Source: Sphingomonas turrisvirgatae (GTDB lineage Bacteria > Pseudomonadota > Alphaproteobacteria > Sphingomonadales > Sphingomonadaceae). Taken from it: a stretch of DNA of 64,000 nucleotides. The notes under the pieces were generated by a model. The model searched no databases, was not told the origin of the DNA, and saw nothing but the letters and a program-made list of their open reading frames with translations. A program made the position numbers and the translations under genes. Location of the stretch: the NCBI RefSeq assembly GCF_001721295.1, contig NZ_MDDS01000075.1:1-64000 (forward strand), in the 5' to 3' direction. Shown here piece after piece: positions 58,613 to 64,000 of the stretch (position 1 is its first letter; each line of letters opens with the position of its first letter).

Positions 58613-59539
58613 TCAGTCGTCCTTGTCCTCCCGCCGGGATGACAAGGACGCGTGTTCCAGCATCTTGTCGAGAAAGCGTTGCAGCGCGGCCGACCGGTCC
58701 CGCGTCCGCCAGACCAGCATGACCTCAAACGTGAGGCCCAGGTCGGCGATCGGCACCAGTCGTATATTGTGGCCCGGCGTATGTGGTCCCGCCGTCGTCA
58801 CGATACCGACGCCCATGCCCACCGATACCAGGCTGAACAGGATCGAGTTCGTCGTGCACTCCTGAACGAACCGCGGCGCGTTGCCGTTGCGGATGAGCGC
58901 GCCGACCACCCGGTCGTAATAGCCCGCGGCCAATGTGCGCGCCGGCCCAAGTACCGGTTCGTCGGCGATCTCCGCCAGCGTGACCGACTCGCGCTGGGCG
59001 AAGCGATGGCTCTCATGGACCGCCAGCATGGTTTCGCCCGCGCCGATCGCTGTCGAACTCAGCGCCTCGCGATCGCGTTCTTCCAGATGCGCGTCGTAGA
59101 CGATCCCCACATCGAGCGCGCCATCCTTGAGCGCGGCAATCTGAGCAAGTGAGCCGGTCGAGCGCAAATCGAGTTCGACTGAGGGCTCGTTGGCGCGGAA
59201 ATCGAACAGCCCGCGCGAGATGAAGTCATAGGTCGCCATGATCTCGCTCAACCCGACGCGGATCGTGCCAAGATGCCCACTGCCCATGCGCCGCGCGCGA
59301 TCGACTGCCCGATCGACCTGACGCAGGATCTCCTCGACATCTTCCAGGAACGCCCCGCCCGCGTTGGACAGGCGCACCCCGCGCGGCAGGCGTTCGAACA
59401 GTTCGACGTCCAGTTCGGCCTCGAGATCGCGGATCTGCCGCGTCAGCGCAGGTTGCGCGATGCGCAGCGCAATGGCGGCGCGCCCGAAATGCTCCTCGCG
59501 GCCGATCGCCCGAAAATACCGCAAATGTCTGAGCTCCAT
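58613..59539 (-). CDS. LysR-family transcriptional regulator
   Basis: A 308-residue regulator from ATG 59539. The N-terminus MELRHLRYFRAIGREEHFGRAAIALRIAQPALTRQIRDLEAELDVELFERLPRGVRLSNAG is a standard LysR helix-turn-helix; the rest is the two-lobed effector domain (TIRVGLSEIM, LDVGIVYDAHLEERD). It is divergent from the hydrolase/monooxygenase operon, the usual arrangement for a LysR activator and its target. The sequence between them has a second copy before the flavin reductase operon at 16.0 kb, suggesting one regulator for both. Confidence 0.93.
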   Translation of the reverse strand: MELRHLRYFRAIGREEHFGRAAIALRIAQPALTRQIRDLEAELDVELFERLPRGVRLSNAGGAFLEDVEEILRQVDRAVDRARRMGSGHLGTIRVGLSEIMATYDFISRGLFDFRANEPSVELDLRSTGSLAQIAALKDGALDVGIVYDAHLEERDREALSSTAIGAGETMLAVHESHRFAQRESVTLAEIADEPVLGPARTLAAGYYDRVVGALIRNGNAPRFVQECTTNSILFSLVSVGMGVGIVTTAGPHTPGHNIRLVPIADLGLTFEVMLVWRTRDRSAALQRFLDKMLEHASLSSRREDKDD

Positions 59540-59544
59540 GCCCA

Positions 59545-59599
59545 ACCCATACTTGGCAGGCATCGATCGCTCAAGAACAAAGAATTGGACCTATCAGTC
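59545..59599 (+). promoter_or_regulatory. LysR-type promoter/operator element, copy B
   Basis: ACCCATACTTGGCAGGCATC, then AAGAACAAAGAATTGGACCT and ATCAGT, between lysR and the hydrolase gene. ATACTTGGCAGGCAT is a good T-N11-A LysR box. The element is repeated at 16017-16070 and ends 44 bases before ATG 59643. Confidence 0.75.
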
Positions 59600-59642
59600 G
59601 TGCGGAAACACTGTCGACAGGACGACCCAAGACGAGTGGAGC

Positions 59643-60461
59643 ATGATGGATACCGGCGGCCTGGACGAGCTTGATTTCGGCACTCTCTCCACAGTCAGCG
59701 TGCGTGGCACGGCGATCGAGATGCTGACCGCTGGAAGCGGCGCGCCGCTCCTGTTCCTGCACGGCCTGGACGGGCTTGAGGGATCGGCCGGCGTACTGCG
59801 CGAACTGGCACGGCATTTCACCGTCTATGCACCGTCACATCCCGGTTTTGGCGGGTCGGAACGTCCCGCGCGGCTCGATCGGGTCGACGATCTCGGCTAT
59901 TTCTATCTCGACCTGCTGACGTTGCTTGCGCTCGACCGGCCAGTCATCGCCGGCGTCTCGTTCGGCGCCTGGGCCGCGGCCGAGATGCTCACCAAGGAGC
60001 CGGGCCGCGCCGCGCACCTCGTGCTCGCCTCCCCGCTCGGCCTTCCGACAGCGAACCGGCGCGAACAGCATGTCGCCGACATCTTTATGCTTTCCCGCCA
60101 GGAGCTGGGCGCGCGGATGCAGCTCGGCGACCCGACGCCCGGCAGCGACATGGCCGTGCTGACGCGACTGCCGGAAGAACGCATCCGCCGCCTGATGCGC
60201 AATGACGAGGCGGCGAGCCTGTATGGCTGGACGCCCTATATGGCCAACCCCAAGCTGGGCGACCGGCTGCACCGCATCGCCCCGCCCGCCTTGATCCTCT
60301 GGGGCAGCGACGACGCCATCGTCAGCGCCGAATATCGCGCGGCGTGGGCGGATGCGATGCCGCAGGCGGCGGTCGAGACGATGCCCGATGCCGGCCACCG
60401 GCTGCACGCCGATCAGCCGGGCGCATTTGCCAATCGCGTCGCACAGTTCGCCGCGCGCTGA
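59643..60461 (+). CDS. Alpha/beta-hydrolase (MhpC-like)
   Basis: A 272-residue hydrolase. LLFLHGLDGLEG is the oxyanion strand, PSHPGFGGSERP follows, the nucleophile lies in AGVSFGAWAAAEM, the acid in LWGSDDAIVSAE and the His in DAGHRLHADQP. This set matches C-C hydrolases (MhpC/BphD-like), esterases and lactonases. GGAG precedes ATG 59643 (ATG 59646 is equally possible). First gene of the LysR-controlled operon, 19 bases before the monooxygenase. Confidence 0.82.
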   Translation: MMDTGGLDELDFGTLSTVSVRGTAIEMLTAGSGAPLLFLHGLDGLEGSAGVLRELARHFTVYAPSHPGFGGSERPARLDRVDDLGYFYLDLLTLLALDRPVIAGVSFGAWAAAEMLTKEPGRAAHLVLASPLGLPTANRREQHVADIFMLSRQELGARMQLGDPTPGSDMAVLTRLPEERIRRLMRNDEAASLYGWTPYMANPKLGDRLHRIAPPALILWGSDDAIVSAEYRAAWADAMPQAAVETMPDAGHRLHADQPGAFANRVAQFAAR

Positions 60462-60480
60462 CCCCTCCGGGAGAGACGAT

Positions 60481-61671
60481 ATGAAGATCTGGCAGTTCAG
60501 CGAACAGGCATATCACCCCGCCTTTCAGGTGCCGGGGGCGATGCGCGTGACGCTGCCTCAGCACCATTGCGATCCGGCCGAGGCGGGGCAACTGCTCAAC
60601 CGCTACCTGGACGAATATCTTCTCGCCGACGAACTCGGCCTCAACATCATGGTGAACGAACACCATGCCGCCGCAACCTGCATGTCGACCTCGTGCATGA
60701 CGACGCTGGCCATTCTGGCGCGGCAGACCAGCAAGGCGCGGCTTCTCGCGCTCGGCATTCCGCTCGCCAACCGTTCCAACCCGCTGCGCGTCGCGGAAGA
60801 GATCGCGATGGTCGATTGCCTGTCGGGCGGGCGGCTCGAGGTCGGGCTGGTCAAGGGCGCGGCGTATGAGCTGTTCATGTCCAACCGCCAGCCGACCGGG
60901 TTCATGGACCGGTTCTGGGAAGCGCACGACCTCATCCTCGATGCGCTGGGTAATACTGGCGACAATTTCGCTTGGGAGGGCGAACATTTCCACTATCGCA
61001 CCGCCAGCCTTTGGCCGCGCCCGATCCAGCAGCCGCGCCCGCCGATGTGGGGCACGGCGTCCAGCGCGTCGAGCGCGCGCGAATATGGCCGGCGCGATTA
61101 TACCTGTGCGACCTTCCTGTCCGGCGCCGTCGCGCGGTCCGTCTTCACCGGCTACCGCGAAGCCTATCTGGAGGCGCATGGCCGCCAGGCCTCGCAGGAT
61201 AAGCTCGCCTATCTGGCGCTCGTCGCCTGCGCGAACGACCGCGCGACCGCGTTCCGCCGCGCCGAGCAGATGAAGAGCTATTTTACGACGGCGGCGCGGC
61301 TCGATCCGCAATTCCGCAATCCATGGGGCTTCAACGCGGTTGAGGCCAATGTACGGATGCTGCAGGCCGGCCCGTCGGCGATGCGCCCGCGCATGCGCAA
61401 CGGCCAGCCGCTTCCAGTCGATGGTACGATCGAGCAGTATATGGATGCCGGGCTGTTCTTCGTCGGCACGCCCGACGACGTGTACGAACAGCTCGCGCAG
61501 TTCCATGGCGAGACCGGTGGGTTCGGCAACCTGCTGATGATGGGTCAGGCCGGCGAACTGGATCATGCCGATACGGCCGACAACCTGACCCTAGTCGCGC
61601 GCGAAGTCGCGCCACGCCTCGCCGACCTGCCCGAAATCCCGTTCGAGATCCGGTATGAGGCCGTCGGCTGA
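60481..61671 (+). CDS. Luciferase-like (LLM) flavin-dependent monooxygenase
   Basis: A 396-residue TIM-barrel protein of the bacterial luciferase-like class: VNEHHAAATCMSTSCMTTLAILARQTSKARLLALGIPLANRSNPLRVAEEIAMVDCLSGGRLEVGLVKG is the family core, and the C-terminal part has GLFFVGTPDDVYEQL and FGNLLMMGQ. Such enzymes need FMNH2 from a partner reductase and oxygenate ketones, aldehydes, amides or heteroatoms. No reductase is adjacent; the flavin reductase at 15.3 kb shares the upstream control element. GGGAGAGACGAT precedes ATG. The esterase gene overlaps its end by 17 bases. Confidence 0.88.
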   Translation: MKIWQFSEQAYHPAFQVPGAMRVTLPQHHCDPAEAGQLLNRYLDEYLLADELGLNIMVNEHHAAATCMSTSCMTTLAILARQTSKARLLALGIPLANRSNPLRVAEEIAMVDCLSGGRLEVGLVKGAAYELFMSNRQPTGFMDRFWEAHDLILDALGNTGDNFAWEGEHFHYRTASLWPRPIQQPRPPMWGTASSASSAREYGRRDYTCATFLSGAVARSVFTGYREAYLEAHGRQASQDKLAYLALVACANDRATAFRRAEQMKSYFTTAARLDPQFRNPWGFNAVEANVRMLQAGPSAMRPRMRNGQPLPVDGTIEQYMDAGLFFVGTPDDVYEQLAQFHGETGGFGNLLMMGQAGELDHADTADNLTLVAREVAPRLADLPEIPFEIRYEAVG

Positions 61672-62617
61672 AGCGGACGGCGGGGCGGACCGCCATGCGC
61701 CGCCGCTGGCCAGCGGCATCTCGCACTATATCGAACTGTTCCGCCGCACGCCGCCTGCGTCCGATCTGGCGACGCTGCGGCTGAACGGCGACCTTGGCGC
61801 CTGGCGATTCGCTGCGCCATCCACAGCGCGGCGTTTCGACACCACCATCGCTGCCGGTGGCCGCAGCATTCCCGTGCGCGTTTACGATCCCGGCGATTCC
61901 GGTGCCCGGCCGGCGATCTGCTACTTTCATGGCGGCGGCTTCTCGATGGGCAGCATCGAGAGTTTGGACGTGGTCGGCGCGGCGCTTGCCGAACAGTGCG
62001 GCGCTGTCGTCGTCAGCGTGCAATATCGCCGCTTGCCCGAAGCGGACTATGCCGCCGCCCAGTCGGATTGCGATGCGGCCTTCGCATGGACCATCCGGCA
62101 GGCCGAGGTGCTGGACATCGACCCTGCCCGCACCGGTGTCGCCGGCGACAGTGCCGGTGCGCTGCTCGCGCTGTGCTGCGCCGCCAATCAGCGCGACGCG
62201 AGGCACGCGATGCCCGCCTTCCAACTGCTGTTCTATGGAACGTTCGCGATGGACCCCGCCCGCGCGGCTTATGCGCGCAGCCACGACCCGCTGCTCACCG
62301 GCGAGCGCGTGCGGCAGTACATCGCGTTGTTTCGCGACAAGGGCGGCCTGGTCGCGCATCCCGCGCCCGTCGATCGCCCCGATCTTGGCGGATTGCCGCC
62401 GACCCACGTCGTCGCTGCGGAACTCGACCCCTTGTGCGACGAGGCAGAGGCGCTGGTTGCGGCGCTGAAGGCGGGGGGCGTGCCGGCCACCCTCCGCGTC
62501 GCGCCGGGCATGATCCACGGCTTCCTGCGCGCGCTCGCCGTGTCCGACGCGGCGCGCATCGAACTCAGTCAAGCGGCCGGCGCACTGCAAGCCATCCTCA
62601 AAGGAAACGAACCATGA
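61655..62617 (+). CDS. Alpha/beta-hydrolase, hormone-sensitive-lipase family
   Basis: A 320-residue esterase. YFHGGGFSMGSIESLD is the HGGG oxyanion motif, GVAGDSAGALLAL the nucleophile elbow, AAELDPLCDEAEAL the acid and GMIHGFLRAL the His; all catalytic elements are in place. It could open the ester or lactone made by the monooxygenase in a Baeyer-Villiger-like step; that order is inference. It overlaps the LLM gene at its start and the next gene by ATGA at its end. Confidence 0.85.
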   Translation: MRPSAEADGGADRHAPPLASGISHYIELFRRTPPASDLATLRLNGDLGAWRFAAPSTARRFDTTIAAGGRSIPVRVYDPGDSGARPAICYFHGGGFSMGSIESLDVVGAALAEQCGAVVVSVQYRRLPEADYAAAQSDCDAAFAWTIRQAEVLDIDPARTGVAGDSAGALLALCCAANQRDARHAMPAFQLLFYGTFAMDPARAAYARSHDPLLTGERVRQYIALFRDKGGLVAHPAPVDRPDLGGLPPTHVVAAELDPLCDEAEALVAALKAGGVPATLRVAPGMIHGFLRALAVSDAARIELSQAAGALQAILKGNEP

Positions 62618-62994
62618 AGAAAGACGACAGCTACGACCGCGGCCGCGCGATGCGGCTCGAGATGTTCGGCGAGCCGGGCGTCGCAACACTGGACAAGACC
62701 GACGACTTCAACGAACCGTTGCAGGACCTGGTCACCCGCATGTGCTTTGGCGATGTGTGGAGCCGGCCGGAACTCGATCGCAAGACGCGCTCGATGCTCA
62801 CGATCGCGCTGCTGATCGGTCAGTCGCGGCCCGATCAGCTCAAGAACCACATCAACGGCGCGCTGGCCAACGGCGTGACAAAGGACGAGATCCGCGAGAT
62901 CTTGCTGCACGCGACGATCTATGTCGGCTTGCCCGCCGGTTCCGACAGCTGGCGCCACGCCCGCGAAGCCTTGCAGGCCGCCGGTGCATATTGA
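62614..62994 (+). CDS. Carboxymuconolactone decarboxylase-family protein
   Basis: A 126-residue PcaC-like protein from ATG 62614. RKTRSMLTIALLIGQSRPDQLKNHINGALANGVTKDEIREILLHATIYVGLPAG is the CMD core with the conserved His of KNHINGA. No CxxC is present, so it is not an AhpD-type peroxidase; a decarboxylase or isomerase role fits. It overlaps the preceding gene by 4 bases and the following one by 11. Confidence 0.88.
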   Translation: MKKDDSYDRGRAMRLEMFGEPGVATLDKTDDFNEPLQDLVTRMCFGDVWSRPELDRKTRSMLTIALLIGQSRPDQLKNHINGALANGVTKDEIREILLHATIYVGLPAGSDSWRHAREALQAAGAY

Positions 62995-64000
62995 GCCGAA
63001 CAACGCCGCGTTCGACGAGCCCCTGCACGGCGCGATCTCGTCGATCGAGGACATCATCGACGCGGCGCGAGAGGGCCGACCCTATATCCTGATTGATGCC
63101 GAAGCGCGGGAGAATGAGGGCGACGTCATCATCCCGGCGCAGTTCGCTACGCCGGCGCAGATCAACTTCATGGCGCGCCATGCCCGCGGGCTGATCTGCC
63201 TCGCCATGACGGACGAGCGCGCGCGCAAGCTGCGCCTGCCGCCGATGGTGGCCGAGAACAACAGCGGCCACGGCACCGCCTTCACGATCTCGATCGAGGC
63301 GCGCGAGGGGGTGAGCACCGGCATTTCGGCACAGGACCGCGCGCATACCGTGGCGGTCGCGATCGACCCGACCAAGGATTGCGAGGACGTGGTCTCGCCC
63401 GGCCATGTGTTCCCGCTGGTCGCGCGGCCGGGCGGCGTGCTGGTCCGCGCCGGCCATACCGAGGCAGCGGTCGATATCTCGCGGCTTGCCGGGTTGATCC
63501 CGGCCGGCGTCATCTGCGAGGTGATGAACGACGACGGGACGATGGCCCGCCTTCCCGAACTGGTTGCCTTCGCGCAGCTGCATGGGCTGAAGATCGGCAC
63601 GATCGCAGACTTGATCGCATATCGCCGCCGCACCGAACGGTGCGTTGCGCGGGTGCACGAAGAAGCGTTCGACAGTGTGCATGGCGACGGATTTCGCCTG
63701 TCGGTCTTTCGCAGCACGATCGACGATGTCGAGCATGTTGCCCTGTGGCGCGGGCGGATCGAACCCGATCAGCCGACCCTCGTGCGGATGCACCGCCTCG
63801 ACTTCGTGTCCGACATGCTGGGGCCGCGGACCGAACGCCGGCATTACGTCCAACGCGCGCTGGCAAAGATTGGGCAGCATGATGGTGCCGGCGTCATCGT
63901 GTTCATCCGCGACCCGTCCGTGACGGCGATTTCCGAACGGCGCAGCAACGGCCTGACGCCTACCAGCGAACAGCGGATCCGCGATTATGGTGTGGGCGCG
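62984..64000 (+). CDS. RibB with degenerate RibA-like domain (RibBX), partial
   Basis: Begins at GTG 62984 inside the CMD gene and runs off the window, 339 codons visible. The N-terminal part is 3,4-dihydroxy-2-butanone-4-phosphate synthase: ILIDAEARENEGDVIIPAQ, ARHARGLICLAM, AFTISIEAREGVSTGIS, GHVFPLVARPGGVLVRAGHTEAAVD and CEVMNDDGTMARL. The second domain aligns with GTP cyclohydrolase II, but where that enzyme has the zinc motif with three Cys (HSECLTGD..RCDC) this one reads MHRLDFVSDMLGPRTERRH, with none. It should therefore make the riboflavin precursor but not process GTP. Its place in a flavin-monooxygenase operon suggests added FMN supply. Confidence 0.88.
   Translation, partial: MHIEPNNAAFDEPLHGAISSIEDIIDAAREGRPYILIDAEARENEGDVIIPAQFATPAQINFMARHARGLICLAMTDERARKLRLPPMVAENNSGHGTAFTISIEAREGVSTGISAQDRAHTVAVAIDPTKDCEDVVSPGHVFPLVARPGGVLVRAGHTEAAVDISRLAGLIPAGVICEVMNDDGTMARLPELVAFAQLHGLKIGTIADLIAYRRRTERCVARVHEEAFDSVHGDGFRLSVFRSTIDDVEHVALWRGRIEPDQPTLVRMHRLDFVSDMLGPRTERRHYVQRALAKIGQHDGAGVIVFIRDPSVTAISERRSNGLTPTSEQRIRDYGVGA

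Noticed and set aside
58617..58650. Inverted repeat (TCCTTGTC and GACAAGGA) at the 3' end of the LysR gene as terminator
   Set aside because: It lies mainly within the coding region and has no T-run; too weak to list as a terminator.
1..64000. Insertion sequences, integrase, CRISPR repeats, rRNA genes
   Set aside because: No transposase or integrase motifs, no regularly spaced repeats and no rRNA-like sequence were seen anywhere in the window.

Overview
The window is GC-rich chromosomal DNA that looks like a sphingomonad (Alphaproteobacteria, Sphingomonadales). The grounds are six large TonB-dependent receptors (TBDRs) of the type that proliferates in that group, AAHS-type aromatic-acid MFS carriers, a Psp operon with extra small membrane proteins, and a degenerate RibBA-type (RibBX-like) protein. 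Assignments rest on reading motifs and translations; no database search was run.

Layout. (1) 1-21.7 kb, catabolic and one-carbon block A: the end of sahH, then metF, purU and a broken folD; TBDR-A and MFS-1; two modules that each pair a beta-propeller protein with a MetE-like zinc methyltransferase; MFS-2; an operon of a cysteine-cluster protein, an amidohydrolase and a zinc-ribbon protein; adenosine kinase; a flavin reductase with a methyltransferase-like protein; TBDR-B. (2) 22.1-34.2 kb, a housekeeping block: GGDEF/EAL protein, DUF924 protein, MtaB, FtsY, YciB, SodB, a sigma54-controlled psp operon, SufE, a ferredoxin, a DnaJ-like protein and tRNA-Glu(CTC). A degenerate tRNA-like stretch lies at its left edge and tRNA-Glu at its right edge. 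(3) 34.3-64 kb, catabolic block B: TBDR-C, a secreted metallohydrolase, a FecI/FecR/FecA-type set (TBDR-D), a GFA protein, MFS-3, TBDR-E and TBDR-F each beside an orphan periplasmic binding lipoprotein, an amidohydrolase with MFS-4, MarR, IclR and LysR regulators, a VOC protein, and an operon of alpha/beta hydrolase, luciferase-like monooxygenase, esterase, carboxymuconolactone-decarboxylase-like protein and RibBX.

How it may work together (inference). Block A carries both a route that oxidises methyl-tetrahydrofolate to formate (MetF, FolD, PurU) and the recycling arm of the activated-methyl cycle (SahH, adenosine kinase), next to two MetE-like zinc methyltransferases. That suggests catabolism of a methylated, probably aromatic or lactone-forming, compound without a corrinoid enzyme. 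Block B adds a two-component FMN monooxygenase whose likely reductase lies 45 kb away in block A.

Two kinds of shared non-coding sequence tie the blocks together. One is an imperfect palindrome, consensus about AATGWCATTCGTTTATAGCG, in at least seven promoter regions across both blocks. The other is a roughly 54-bp promoter/operator copy found both beside the LysR gene in block B and in front of the flavin reductase operon in block A, with almost the same spacing to the start codon. The two blocks therefore probably form one regulon for one pathway, split by housekeeping genes. No transposase, integrase, CRISPR array or rRNA gene was seen.
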